DNA from: Balanoglossus misakiensis | Lineage: Eukaryota; Hemichordata | Direction: 5' to 3' | Length of the DNA stretch: 64,000 bases | Assembly: GCA_040954595.2 (NCBI GenBank) | Contig: JBECUI020000030.1 | Coordinates: 1-64,000, forward strand | Part shown: piece after piece, positions 1 to 8,785 of the stretch | Layout of the letters: the number at the start of each line of letters is the position of its first letter | Numbering within the stretch: position 1 is the first letter of the stretch | Translations under genes and position numbers: made by a program | Notes under the pieces: model-generated | Told to the model about the DNA's origin: nothing | The model's input: only the letters and a program-made list of their open reading frames with translations | The model's database searches: none

Positions 1-565
1 CTTTCCAGGGAAGGCAGTTCTGAACAGCATTATTGACTTACCGATATCAATATCGCCAATTATTATCGGATTGACATTTGTTATTATATACGGTAAATAT
101 GGGTACATCGGACAATTCTTGGAATCGGCAGGATTAACCATCATTTTTTCTTGGCCTGGATTGATGCTGACAAGTATGTGTATTACAACCCCGTATGTTC
201 TACGCAGCCTTCTTCCTACTATGCAGATGCTTGCCTCGCAACAGGAAGAGATTGCAACGATCCTCGGAGCAAATGGCTGGCAGGTACTGTTCCGAATAAC
301 TTTGCCAAGAATAAAATGGGCATTGCTGTATGGCATTATTCTCACAACAGCACGAAGTGCCGGAGAATTCGGAGCAGCATCCGTCGTATCAGGGTTTATA
401 CGAAACAAGACCGTTAGCCTGCCTTTGCTTGTTGAAATATACTACAATGAATACTTTTCCACTGCAGCTTTTACCTGTGCTACTCTGTTTGTACTACTCT
501 CTGTTCTTACACTTGTTACGAAACAGACAATGCAAAAAAACAGTTTGGAATCATTAAAGAGGTAA
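1..565 (+). CDS. cysW: Sulfate/thiosulfate ABC transporter permease, CysW-type (5' end outside window)
   Basis: This is the C-terminal ~187 residues of an integral membrane permease; the reading frame is open from base 2 and the start lies outside the window. The segment '[15 protein letters not shown]' (about bases 40-85) is typical of CysW/ModB permeases, which have a DLP-S-SP motif just before a membrane helix. The cytoplasmic coupling loop that docks on the ATPase (E-A-x3-G-A-x-x-W pattern) is visible as '[13 protein letters not shown]' near base 250, followed by the usual Arg-Ile-x-Leu-Pro. The gene stops 4 bp before cysA, so the two are co-transcribed. Sulfate or thiosulfate is the likely cargo; a molybdate permease is less likely because the neighbouring ATPase looks like CysA. 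Confidence 0.85.
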   Translation, partial: FPGKAVLNSIIDLPISISPIIIGLTFVIIYGKYGYIGQFLESAGLTIIFSWPGLMLTSMCITTPYVLRSLLPTMQMLASQQEEIATILGANGWQVLFRITLPRIKWALLYGIILTTARSAGEFGAASVVSGFIRNKTVSLPLLVEIYYNEYFSTAAFTCATLFVLLSVLTLVTKQTMQKNSLESLKR

Positions 566-569
566 CATA

Positions 570-1643
570 ATGACTATAGAAGTAAAAAATTTATACAAAG
601 AATTTGGTGCTCATGTAGCCCTTGATAACGTATCGTTGACCATCAAAGAAGGAGCGCTTACATCCCTTCTTGGACCATCGGGGTCGGGGAAGACCTCCTT
701 GCTCCGAATTATTTCCGGCTTGGAATATCCGAGTGCCGGATCGGTTATTATAAACGGAAAAGACTGCACAAACGATACAGCACAGCAGCGAAAAATGGGA
801 TTTGTTTTTCAACATTATGCTCTTTTTAAGCATATGACCGCCTTTGAAAACGTTGCATTTGGATTAAGGGTTCAGAAACGCAAAAACGGATTGTCCAATG
901 AAGAAATAGAACAACAAACACACGAGACAATGAGTCTTGTCCAACTCGATAATCAGGGCCATAAGTATCCTCATCAACTATCAGGAGGACAGCAACAACG
1001 AATAGCATTGGCACGGGTACTGGCCATTAAACCGTCCGTGCTTCTTTTAGATGAGCCCTTTGGTGCATTAGATGCAACGGTGCGGCGAGACCTGAGACGA
1101 TGGATCCGACGCTTACACGATGAAATGCATATTACTACAATACTTGTTACTCACGATCAAGAAGAAGCACTGGAAATATCTGACACAGTAGCCCTACTCA
1201 ATCAAGGACGATTAGAACAGTGTGGTTCCCCTCGTGAGATATATAAATCACCTGCTAATCCCTTCGTGTACGAGTTTCTTGGCGTTGTTAATGTATTTTC
1301 CGGAAGAATGAAGGACCATCATCTGGTACACTTTAATCCTGATAGTAAAGAAGAACATCTGCAAACAAATCAGCTTGTCTATGTACGTCCTCATGAACTA
1401 CAGATACATAGTGCAAAAAACAGGACAGAAAAAGATCTTCCGGGACTCATTGTTCGCCTTAGTTTTGTGGCAAAAACCGTGTTGTTGGAGATACGTATGC
1501 AACCACGGCAGGGGCATGAGCCGGTAATAATAGAAGCAAGCATAAGCGAACAGGAATGGGAAGAGGATCAGTTTCGCACAGGTGATACGGTCTATCTGCA
1601 TGCAAAGCAGTTTACAGTTTTTCCTACAGACGCCGCAACATAA
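570..1643 (+). CDS. cysA: Sulfate/thiosulfate ABC transporter ATP-binding protein
   Basis: A 357-residue ABC ATPase that would energise the CysT/CysW permease pair. Walker A is GPSGSGKT (residues ~35-42), the signature is LSGGQQQR (~137-144), Walker B is [11 protein letters not shown] (~157-167) and the switch His lies in LVTHDQEEA. The N-terminal stretch '[13 protein letters not shown]' and the Q-loop region '[12 protein letters not shown]' are CysA-like. The last ~110 residues form the regulatory beta-barrel typical of the sulfate/polyamine group (a VRPHEL motif near residue 270). It starts 4 bp after cysW. Its last 20 bp overlap the convergent prmC gene. Length is normal for the family. 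Confidence 0.9.
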   Translation: MTIEVKNLYKEFGAHVALDNVSLTIKEGALTSLLGPSGSGKTSLLRIISGLEYPSAGSVIINGKDCTNDTAQQRKMGFVFQHYALFKHMTAFENVAFGLRVQKRKNGLSNEEIEQQTHETMSLVQLDNQGHKYPHQLSGGQQQRIALARVLAIKPSVLLLDEPFGALDATVRRDLRRWIRRLHDEMHITTILVTHDQEEALEISDTVALLNQGRLEQCGSPREIYKSPANPFVYEFLGVVNVFSGRMKDHHLVHFNPDSKEEHLQTNQLVYVRPHELQIHSAKNRTEKDLPGLIVRLSFVAKTVLLEIRMQPRQGHEPVIIEASISEQEWEEDQFRTGDTVYLHAKQFTVFPTDAAT

Positions 1644-2469
1644 GCACACGGACGGTGCCCGCTAAATCGGGGAAGGACTCAAAAGAGCGATACGCCAGGG
1701 TAGAAGAAAAATCCCGGCAAAGTTTTTCCTGTTCAGGGGAAATTTCAAGTAATAAAATTCCGCTCGCTGTCAGTTTCTCTTGCCCCTGTACCAAGAGGGT
1801 TTTGAGTATATCCATGCCATCTTCGCCCCCATAGAGGGCAACCTTCGGGTCATGTCCGAAGCGTTGTACCTCTCGAACAGCTTCTGCAGTTAAATACGGT
1901 GGATTGGCAGTAATAAGATCGAATATGCCGGGCACAGAGTGCAGACAATGGCTGCGATAAAGTGAAGGAATGGGAGTGCCATAGAGGGTATTGTTTTGCT
2001 TGCAGACCATCAATGCAGGCATGGAGACATCACTGGCAGAAACATTACTAAGCCCGTTCAATGCAAGTGTGATAGCAAGACAGCCACTCCCCGTGCAGGA
2101 ATCATGCACTGATCGTGCATTCTTTCCATGTTCCAGTGCCAGATCTACGAGACACTCGGTCTCCGGACGCGGAACGAGTACCGCCTTATTTACTATAAAT
2201 TCTCTTCCGTAAAATTCCTTCCGTCCAGTAATATAAGCAAGTGCACGCCCCAAAGAGCGCTGTCTGATCATGCGCCGGTAGCGTAATGAAAGGAAAAAGC
2301 CGACCGAGGGTTCAGGATGTGCATAGACATCTTCCTTTCGCACCTGCAAACATGCAGCAAGAAGGAGAACCGCCTCGCGAGCAGGGTCGCCGTCCCTTCC
2401 CAATAAGGAGCCTTTAAGATATGCAGTGCCGTAGCTTAGCGCATCTTTCCGACTGGAGAAACTTTTCAT
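1624..2469 (-). CDS. prmC: Peptide chain release factor N5-glutamine methyltransferase
   Basis: A 281-residue SAM-dependent methyltransferase that methylates the Gln of the GGQ motif in release factors. The NPPY motif, diagnostic for N-methyltransferases of this type, is present as 'ITANPPYL' (about residue 189). The SAM-binding glycine motif reads '[10 protein letters not shown]' (~124-133), with Ser-Cys where Leu/Gly is more usual. '[13 protein letters not shown]' and 'VPRPETE' are typical PrmC landmarks. The start codon abuts the stop of prfA, its substrate gene, which is the classical prfA-prmC operon. The 3' end overlaps convergent cysA by 20 bp. Confidence 0.92.
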   Translation of the reverse strand: MKSFSSRKDALSYGTAYLKGSLLGRDGDPAREAVLLLAACLQVRKEDVYAHPEPSVGFFLSLRYRRMIRQRSLGRALAYITGRKEFYGREFIVNKAVLVPRPETECLVDLALEHGKNARSVHDSCTGSGCLAITLALNGLSNVSASDVSMPALMVCKQNNTLYGTPIPSLYRSHCLHSVPGIFDLITANPPYLTAEAVREVQRFGHDPKVALYGGEDGMDILKTLLVQGQEKLTASGILLLEISPEQEKLCRDFSSTLAYRSFESFPDLAGTVRVLMLRRL

Positions 2470-3525
2470 TTATGTCTGTTGCTGTGTAAGGGGTTCAATA
2501 ATCATATTGAGATCCCCTTCCATAATCGAATCCAAGCGATACAGAGTAAGATTAATCCGGTGGTCAGTTACCCGATTTTGAGGGAAGTTATACGTTCGGA
2601 TCCGCTCACTGCGGTCGCCGCTGCCAATTTGTTCTTTCCGTAGTATCGCCTCTTCTTCTTGTCTACGTTTTTCCTCGACACTGTACAGACGGGCTTTGAG
2701 CACACGTAATGCCTTCGCCTTGTTTTTATGCTGGCTCTTTTCGTCTTGGCAGGTAACAATAGTACCGGTTGGAACATGCGTAATGCGTACAGCAGAATCA
2801 GTTGTATTAACACTTTGTCCGCCGGGACCGGAAGAACGAAAAACATCAATTCGAAGATCTTCGTTTCTAATGTTGATGTCCATCTCGTCTGCCTCGGGCA
2901 GAATGGCGACTGTAATAGCAGAGGTGTGTATCCGTCCACTCTTTTCCGTAGTAGGGATACGTTGCACACGGTGCACTCCCCGTTCATGTTTTAGGATACC
3001 AAAAACAGATTTTCCCCCGATTGAAAAAATAATTTCACGAAAGCCACCCAGCTCCGTATTGCTGGCCTGCAGAATGTCTACCTTCCACCCTTGAGATTCT
3101 GCATACTTGCAATACATACGGAAGACATCCTCTACGAAAAGGGCTGCCTCGTCCCCGCCTGTACCGGCACGAATTTCTGCAATAACATTCTTCTCATCCA
3201 TTGGATCAGCAGGAAAAAAGCGCAGGGTAATTTCCCGTACAACCTTATCCTTTTCCTGTTTGAGAGCAATATTTTCTTCGCGTGCCGCCTCCTGCATATC
3301 ACTATCGGATGCATCATCCAGCAACTCGGTTAGATTCTGTTGGTCTTGAATGATCTTTAGGCAACGGTCTCGAAGATCACGTAACTCTACTAAACGGGTG
3401 TATTCGCGCATCGTACTGCGATATTGCTGCGAACTGCGGTCATTGTCCTGTGCAAGAAATGTTTCTATATCCTGAATTTTTTCGGGAATGGATTCTAGCT
3501 TTTTTAATAATTCTGTAACTTCCAT
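2470..3525 (-). CDS. prfA: Peptide chain release factor 1
   Basis: A 351-residue class-I release factor that terminates translation at UAA and UAG. The peptidyl-hydrolysis motif is present as '[10 protein letters not shown]' (about residue 225). The codon-reading tripeptide region reads '[15 protein letters not shown]', i.e. Pro-Thr-Thr where RF1 usually has Pro-Ala/Val-Thr; it is clearly RF1 rather than the RF2 Ser-Pro-Phe. There is no in-frame UGA shift site. The gene is directly followed by prmC with no gap. I see no strong Shine-Dalgarno sequence before the ATG. Confidence 0.95.
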   Translation of the reverse strand: MEVTELLKKLESIPEKIQDIETFLAQDNDRSSQQYRSTMREYTRLVELRDLRDRCLKIIQDQQNLTELLDDASDSDMQEAAREENIALKQEKDKVVREITLRFFPADPMDEKNVIAEIRAGTGGDEAALFVEDVFRMYCKYAESQGWKVDILQASNTELGGFREIIFSIGGKSVFGILKHERGVHRVQRIPTTEKSGRIHTSAITVAILPEADEMDINIRNEDLRIDVFRSSGPGGQSVNTTDSAVRITHVPTGTIVTCQDEKSQHKNKAKALRVLKARLYSVEEKRRQEEEAILRKEQIGSGDRSERIRTYNFPQNRVTDHRINLTLYRLDSIMEGDLNMIIEPLTQQQT

Positions 3526-3540
3526 ATAGGGTTAACCGTG

Positions 3541-4092
3541 TTATCGACGAGGGAACATCAATCCAAACAGACTGCCACACAGTGCTCCCACAATATTCGA
3601 TAGCTTGGAAAACAGACCTACATCGGCAATATTATTCAATTCATTCCCCACGAATAACAGTGTTATAAGAATAAAACTAATCGGCAAGCCCGAGCCCCGA
3701 ACATTCACGAAGGATATTAAAAGAATCATCATAAACGCAATCCCGCTTGATCCCATCAACAACCCACTACCAATCAGAGCATGTATTACAGCAGTAATGA
3801 GAATCGTAACAAGAACAAGAATGAATAGACGCCACGATCGGTACCGTTCTTCAAGAACTGGACCAAGTAATAAAATAAACGTCATATTACCGAGTAAATG
3901 CTGCCATGAAGAATGCCCGAAGACATAGGTGAAATACCGACTTATGCTTAACAGTTCAGATGTCGGGAAACTCGGCGGTAATGCAAAGTATTCTGCAATT
4001 ATGCCGGACCAAAAATATGTATCAATACAGAATAGAACACCAGCTATAATTGCGAAACTAATACTAACCGGTGCATTATAACGAATTTTCAT
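3541..4092 (-). CDS. Rhomboid-family membrane protein, catalytic His replaced by Asn
   Basis: A membrane protein of about 183 residues with roughly six hydrophobic segments and the rhomboid fold landmarks. These are the His-Leu-x-x-Asn motif of helix 2 ('WQHLLGNMTF'), a Gly-x-Leu-Glu-x-x-Tyr turn ('GPVLEERY'), and the nucleophile motif 'GSSGIAFM'. In active rhomboids the last helix carries the catalytic His in an Ala/Ser-His-Ile-x-Gly context; here the same place reads 'LSNIVGALCGSLFG', codon AAT (near base 3597, minus strand). It may therefore be an inactive pseudoprotease, or one base may be misread. I chose the internal ATG at 4092 because GGAG lies just before it, although the spacing is short; an in-frame start at 4122 has no ribosome site. 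It follows prfA closely upstream. Confidence 0.75.
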   Translation of the reverse strand: MKIRYNAPVSISFAIIAGVLFCIDTYFWSGIIAEYFALPPSFPTSELLSISRYFTYVFGHSSWQHLLGNMTFILLLGPVLEERYRSWRLFILVLVTILITAVIHALIGSGLLMGSSGIAFMMILLISFVNVRGSGLPISFILITLLFVGNELNNIADVGLFSKLSNIVGALCGSLFGLMFPRR

Positions 4093-4183
4093 ATCTCCAT
4101 ACCAGTATAGACCTTCATGCAAGAGAATACAAGACTATCAGTATAACTTGAATATAATAAGCAAGCTATGATACAGTACACCT

Positions 4184-5158
4184 GTGCAAAGAAAACCATC
4201 ATGGTTGCGTATTCAACTCAATACAAATAAAAGTTTTCAATATGTTAAGAACATTGTGCAAGAAGACAGGTTGCATACTGTCTGCGAGGAAGCACGGTGT
4301 CCGAATATCCATGAGTGCTGGGGAACCCATAAAACCGCTACGTTTATGATCTTGGGTGATGTCTGCACCCGCCGATGCCGCTTTTGTGCAGTAAAGACAG
4401 GGCTGCCACGTCTTGTTGACCGTCAGGAACCGGCACGGGTGGCAGAATCCGTTGCAAAACTTGACCTGCGCCATGTCGTCATTACTATGGTTAATAGAGA
4501 TGAACTGCCAGACGGTGGGGCATATCTCATGGCAGAAACAGTACGAGAAATTCGTCGGGCAACAGAGAAGTGTTCAGTTGAGATATTGACATCGGATTTT
4601 ATGGGAGAATACAATGCCATTCAAACAGTCATGAATAGCGAACCGGATATTATGAGTCATAATCTAGAAACAGTACGACGGCTAACACCGCAGGTGCGGT
4701 CACGTTCGGACTACGATCGATCCCTGAAAGTTCTAAGCATTGCAAAAGATATTAACCCGGATGCCGTAACAAAATCCAGCCTCATGCTCGGACTGGGGGA
4801 AGATAGTATCGAGGTCGAACAAGCAATGGATGACCTGCTGGAACATAGGGTACAGATACTTAATATCGGGCAGTACTTACAACCCAGCATTAACCATCTG
4901 TCGGTACAAAAATATTGGACACCGGAGGAGTTTGCAGAACTAAAAGGGATTGCATATCAAAAAGGCTTTTCCCATTGCGAGGCTGCCCCTCTTGTACGAT
5001 CATCGTATCATGCGGGTGAAGACTACGAAACATATCGTAAACAGATTCACCCGCTGTATAATCTAACTCCTAAAGTCTTTGACTATATCTCTACTAATCT
5101 TTACTATTGCTTGTCCAAGTCAACCAATGATGGATCACCCATGCGAAGAGTAAAGTAA
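4184..5158 (+). CDS. lipA: Lipoyl synthase
   Basis: A 324-residue radical-SAM enzyme that inserts two sulfurs into protein-bound octanoyl groups. Both iron-sulfur motifs are present: the auxiliary cluster as '[12 protein letters not shown]' (C-x4-C-x5-C, about residues 34-45) and the radical-SAM cluster as 'CTRRCRFC' (C-x3-C-x2-C, ~61-68). '[10 protein letters not shown]' and the conserved C-terminal Arg-Ser-Ser-Tyr-His ('VRSSYHAGE') are family hallmarks; the Ser in RSSYH coordinates the auxiliary cluster. The start is GTG. The C-terminus runs ~45 residues past RSSYH, and its last 55 bp overlap the convergent nucleotidase gene. No lipB is in the window. Confidence 0.92.
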   Translation: MQRKPSWLRIQLNTNKSFQYVKNIVQEDRLHTVCEEARCPNIHECWGTHKTATFMILGDVCTRRCRFCAVKTGLPRLVDRQEPARVAESVAKLDLRHVVITMVNRDELPDGGAYLMAETVREIRRATEKCSVEILTSDFMGEYNAIQTVMNSEPDIMSHNLETVRRLTPQVRSRSDYDRSLKVLSIAKDINPDAVTKSSLMLGLGEDSIEVEQAMDDLLEHRVQILNIGQYLQPSINHLSVQKYWTPEEFAELKGIAYQKGFSHCEAAPLVRSSYHAGEDYETYRKQIHPLYNLTPKVFDYISTNLYYCLSKSTNDGSPMRRVK

Positions 5159-6810
5159 TTATTAAAACTTGCACGCTTTAGGTACTCCTCAAAAGCTTCC
5201 GTATATGAAAGACCTAGGTTGACCTTCTGCTCGGAAGGATGATCTTTGAATATCTGGTAAGCATCTCCTCCTGCTGCGATAAAAGAGTTGGTAACTAAAT
5301 TATACCTACCCGTCTTATCGACAACTTTGCCGTCTTCTACTATCATCTTTGGACCAACCTCTATCGACGCAACCCGCGAACCGGAAGGAGCTGATGAACT
5401 ATAAACTACCTTGATGCCGGATGCTTGAAGGAATTGTCCACCCGCTTCCGGTAAACGAGATACCGAGTGTTCAAATATATTCAGAATATCTGCTGCAGAC
5501 AGCTCGGAAATGACCGTCAGATAGTTACTAAATGGCAGAATATTGTATACATCATACTTGGAAATAACCGAATCCGCTACTATAACAACGCTATTCCGTA
5601 TGCCCCCGCCGTTCGTAACAGCAAAATGCACTGTTTCATCATTCATTACGTTGGCTATTGCAAGATAGGAATCAGTAATAGCCCTGCCCATCGTTGTTTC
5701 GCGAGTACGTACAAACTGCCGTGTTCCATCCAGACTCGTACGAACCGTAGTAACGGGCTCCTTCCGAAAGGATTCGATCGACTTTGCTACAACATCAACA
5801 ATATCCCGCTGAATTACAGGATCTGCCGGTACATCCGGGTGTACTGCAACAGGACCGGATTTCTCATCGACATGAGTAATAAGACCCTCGGCATCAAAAT
5901 GTACAATCAACCGTCCAATATAATTGTATGCACCATCAGTAGCTACAACAAGTACAGGGTCTCCAGTCGGAGAAGTCGTACGATAAGGATAGGGCTCTTC
6001 CGGCTGATCGGCAATCGATTCGCCGTCTCTGTTCTGGCGTATGAGATAATCATTCTGTGCATTGCCTAAGAGATTATCCCCACCACCGGCAATAAAGACA
6101 TCAACCCCCTCAATGAGTTCCGCAAGCGCTTTCTCCTCATCAACATTTTGTAGATGGGACATGGAAATGATAATGTTCACGCCCTGTGAACGAAGTTTAT
6201 CCACTTCTCGTTGTAGGCTTTCTGCAAAATCTGCAATGACAATATTCGGCCCGGGACTTGAAATGTCGCGCACCCCATCGGTGGTTGCACCGACAAGACC
6301 AACACGAATATCTCCATATTGCTTGATGAGTCGCCGGGAAATTTTTTCAGCGGCAAGGGCAGCGAGTTCGGGCTCCTTGGTGAAATCAAGATTGGCACTT
6401 ATAAAGTCAAACCTGGCTTCCTCAACAAAACGCCGAAATCCAGCCGGACCAAAGTCAAACTCATGATTCCCAATCGCAGAGACATCGTAGCCCATGGAAG
6501 ACAATACCTGTGCATCAAAGACACCGCGAGAAACTGCATATTGTAGCCCTGCTAAATAATTGTCGCCGGCTGATGCAACCAAGACGGCAGTGCCCTCTGC
6601 TTCCGCCCGGAGCTTCTCTAAAACAGTGGCAAACTGTGCCACACTTCCTGAATAACTATTCGCCAAGAATGCCGATTCACCATCATTACTGTGCAGGATG
6701 GTCATGATAAATGGCTTATCTTTTTCCATACCTCCCCCATGGGAATCTGCAAAAAGACTGCCTAAACTTATAAACAAGATAAAAATTACTAGCTTTTTTT
6801 GGATAAACAT
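5104..6810 (-). CDS. Secreted 5'-nucleotidase/2',3'-cyclic phosphodiesterase family protein
   Basis: A 568-residue exported metallophosphoesterase of the UshA family, expected to hydrolyse nucleotides in the periplasm. A clear signal peptide covers about residues 1-21 (Lys-rich start, hydrophobic core, cleavage near 'LFADS'). In the N-terminal phosphoesterase domain the first metal motif reads 'LHSNDGES' rather than the usual Asn-Asp-x-His. The later motifs 'GDNYLAG', 'GNHEFDFGP' and 'SHLQ' are recognisable. The C-terminal nucleotide-binding domain has 'TNGGGIRNS' and '[11 protein letters not shown]'. The start is preceded by GGAGG at 6815-6820. The exact substrate cannot be read from the sequence. 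The gene overlaps lipA convergently. Confidence 0.85.
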   Translation of the reverse strand: MFIQKKLVIFILFISLGSLFADSHGGGMEKDKPFIMTILHSNDGESAFLANSYSGSVAQFATVLEKLRAEAEGTAVLVASAGDNYLAGLQYAVSRGVFDAQVLSSMGYDVSAIGNHEFDFGPAGFRRFVEEARFDFISANLDFTKEPELAALAAEKISRRLIKQYGDIRVGLVGATTDGVRDISSPGPNIVIADFAESLQREVDKLRSQGVNIIISMSHLQNVDEEKALAELIEGVDVFIAGGGDNLLGNAQNDYLIRQNRDGESIADQPEEPYPYRTTSPTGDPVLVVATDGAYNYIGRLIVHFDAEGLITHVDEKSGPVAVHPDVPADPVIQRDIVDVVAKSIESFRKEPVTTVRTSLDGTRQFVRTRETTMGRAITDSYLAIANVMNDETVHFAVTNGGGIRNSVVIVADSVISKYDVYNILPFSNYLTVISELSAADILNIFEHSVSRLPEAGGQFLQASGIKVVYSSSAPSGSRVASIEVGPKMIVEDGKVVDKTGRYNLVTNSFIAAGGDAYQIFKDHPSEQKVNLGLSYTEAFEEYLKRASFNNYFTLRMGDPSLVDLDKQ

Positions 6811-6908
6811 ACCCCCCTCCTAGTTTGACTTAAGTATACAAGTAATTATACATTAATGCAATAAAATCCATAGCATGGTATAATAAGAAAAAGTTGGAGA
6901 ATAACTGT

Positions 6909-7148
6909 ATGTCAAACGCAGAAAACAAGGATTATAAAGTCATTATTATGCATAATTTTGATTACAAGGAAATTAATGCCATTATGCTAGCGGTTCGAAC
7001 TATGTATCCCGACAAGCAACAGGTAGTCTTTGCAAAGAGTACAAAAAAATCTCTGGAGACAAAACTTGGCGAGCTTATTGACGACATAACACAGGACCAT
7101 GAATATCTCATGAAAAACAAACCGCCTAAAAAAGAAAATCCTAAATGA
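6909..7148 (+). CDS. DUF3783-family small protein
   Basis: A 79-residue protein with no signal peptide or membrane segment. The pattern of an N-terminal hydrophobic strand ('VIIMHNF'), a helix with 'INAIMLAVRTMYP', and 'VVFAKSTKKSL' followed by a helix ending in Asp-His-Glu matches the uncharacterised DUF3783 family as I remember it. Function is unknown. ATG at 6909 is preferred because GGAGA lies 8 bp upstream (6896-6900); an earlier TTG at 6894 overlaps that ribosome site. It overlaps hisC by 4 bp, suggesting co-translation. Confidence 0.7.
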   Translation: MSNAENKDYKVIIMHNFDYKEINAIMLAVRTMYPDKQQVVFAKSTKKSLETKLGELIDDITQDHEYLMKNKPPKKENPK

Positions 7149-8201
7149 GGGAAAAAACAAGTTTTGAAAAATTACCGCTGTACCAACCTGGGATGCACCG
7201 GTCAAGAACAATTAAACTATCCTCCAACGAAAACCCGCTAGGAACATCTCCCCTTGCTCTTCGGGCTGTCCGTCAAGCACTCAGTAAGATCCATTATTAC
7301 CCTGATAATACATCAACTCTGCTACGAGAAAAAATTGCCAATAGGTACGGTCTTCAGAAAGAAGAGATCATTATTGGGAATGGATCCGACGAAATCATGC
7401 TGCTTACTGCTGCTGCCTATATGGAACCACAAGAAGAATCAGTTGTGGGAGCACATACCTTCAGTGTATATACATTCGTTACGCATTTGTTCGGGGGGAT
7501 CGTGCAAACCTGCCCAATGCAACAGGGCATATACGATTTTGATGCTCTATTGTCGCTTGTCAATAATAAAACACGCCTGATATTCCTTGGCAGCCCTAAT
7601 AATCCAACCGGTACTATTATCCTACCGGATAGATTGGAAAGCATACTTAACAGCATTCCCGACACTGTCCTTATAGTATTGGATGAAGCCTACGGTGAAT
7701 TTATCGATAATCCGCAGTACAAAAGCGGCATACATTACATACGTAATTACCCGAACCTTCTTGTTTTGCGCACATTCTCTAAGATATTCGGATTAGCCGG
7801 ACTTCGAGTTGGATACGGAATCGCACAAGAGAAAACAATAGCATATTTGCAGCGTGCAAAAATTCCTTTTAGCAGTAATTCCTTAGCACAAGCAGCAGCG
7901 ACTGCAGCGTTGGAAGATAATACATTTATTCAAAAAAACTCTACGATGTGTTCATATGGGGAAAAAGATGCTCTGTCATGTTCTGGACGAACTCAATCTC
8001 CCATATTTCCCCAGTCAGGCAAACTTCGTCAGCTTCCAAGTGCCCGAACCAGGAGACATAGCAGTTGAGAGTATTGCTACACAAGGAGTTACGCTTCGCT
8101 CTCTCCAAACATTTGGCTTGCATAATTGGATACGGGCAAGCATCGGGACAGGGAAACAAATGACTACTCTTATCGCCGCATTACGAAAGCTGTATGGATA
8201 A
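7145..8201 (+). pseudogene. hisC: Histidinol-phosphate aminotransferase, one frameshift
   Basis: A PLP-dependent aminotransferase, fold type I, interconverting histidinol phosphate and imidazole-acetol phosphate. Landmarks are 'SSNENPLG', 'GNGSDEIM', 'GSPNNPTG', 'DEAYGEF' and the PLP lysine region 'RTFSKIFGLAGLRVGY' (about residues 225-240). Frame 2 covers codons for ~275 residues; the remaining ~80 ('SQANFVSF', C-terminal 'RASIGTG') are in the next frame. The switch is at about 7957-7966, in a GGGGAAAAA run, and corresponds to one extra base. With it removed the length (~352 aa) is normal. No other his genes are nearby, so it may serve another amino acid. A sequencing error is as likely as true inactivation. 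Confidence 0.85.
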
Positions 8202-8727
8202 TACCGTCTTTTTAAAATTCTTATTAGTTCTATTCCTTCCAACCATATGTTTACTTTTTCCGAACAAAAAAAGGGGCATTGTTGCACTGCTTTCCGGTTT
8301 CGCATCCGCTTTTCTTGCACTGGGAATGCTTGTCGTACTAGAACTCGGACTGGGGATCCTATACAACAGTCTTCCACCCTTCTTATGGTATCTAACAACG
8401 GGACTCGTAGAAGAAGTATGCAAGGTTCTATTCTTCTTTCGTCTTGTCAATCATTTTTCAATAAAAGACCAGCTACCACGCTATGGCGCTACAGTTGGAG
8501 TAGGATTTGCTAGTATAGAATCATTACTCTATATTCGTTCCCCACTTCAAATAATCGCTATGCGAACCGTTACTGCTTCACTGCTTCATATCGCCACTAT
8601 GCTCATTCTTGTATTTATCACAGGCATGCGAAAAAAGGAGAAGTACAGCGGTTACAAACCCCTGCACGTTGCCATATCACTCTTGTTTCAAGTATCCCTA
8701 CATCTTGTGTATAATACAATCCAGTAA
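8194..8727 (+). CDS. PrsW-like intramembrane metalloprotease family protein
   Basis: A 177-residue polytopic membrane protein with about five or six hydrophobic segments. It carries the PrsW-type motifs in order: Glu-Glu-x-x-Lys ('GLVEEVCKVLFF', about residue 70), Gly-x-Gly-Phe-Ala-x-x-Glu ('VGVGFASIESLLY', ~100), Arg-x6-His ('RTVTASLLHIATM', ~125) and a late His ('SLHLVYN'). PrsW family members cleave anti-sigma factors in Bacillus, but many homologues have no known target and none can be assigned here. The start overlaps the end of hisC by 8 bp, so the genes are probably translationally coupled. Confidence 0.7.
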   Translation: MDNTVFLKFLLVLFLPTICLLFPNKKRGIVALLSGFASAFLALGMLVVLELGLGILYNSLPPFLWYLTTGLVEEVCKVLFFFRLVNHFSIKDQLPRYGATVGVGFASIESLLYIRSPLQIIAMRTVTASLLHIATMLILVFITGMRKKEKYSGYKPLHVAISLLFQVSLHLVYNTIQ

Positions 8728-8747
8728 ACATCCTCATAGTAGAAGGG

Positions 8748-8776
8748 TTGACAATTATTATATATCTGTCTATGGT
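8748..8776 (+). promoter_or_regulatory. Candidate sigma-70 promoter before beta-mannosidase
   Basis: TTGACA (8748-8753), a 17-bp spacer, then TATGGT (8771-8776). The predicted transcript would start near 8783, only a few bases before the GTG used as the beta-mannosidase start, so the message would be nearly leaderless. No experimental support; spacing and the -35 box are ideal, the -10 box less so. Confidence 0.4.
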
Positions 8777-8785
8777 AGAGTATCA

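Noticed and set aside
8609-8785. Extended N-terminus of the beta-mannosidase from 8609
   Set aside because: The extra ~59 residues overlap prsW coding sequence and are not part of the GH2 fold; the GTG at 8786 gives the normal length.
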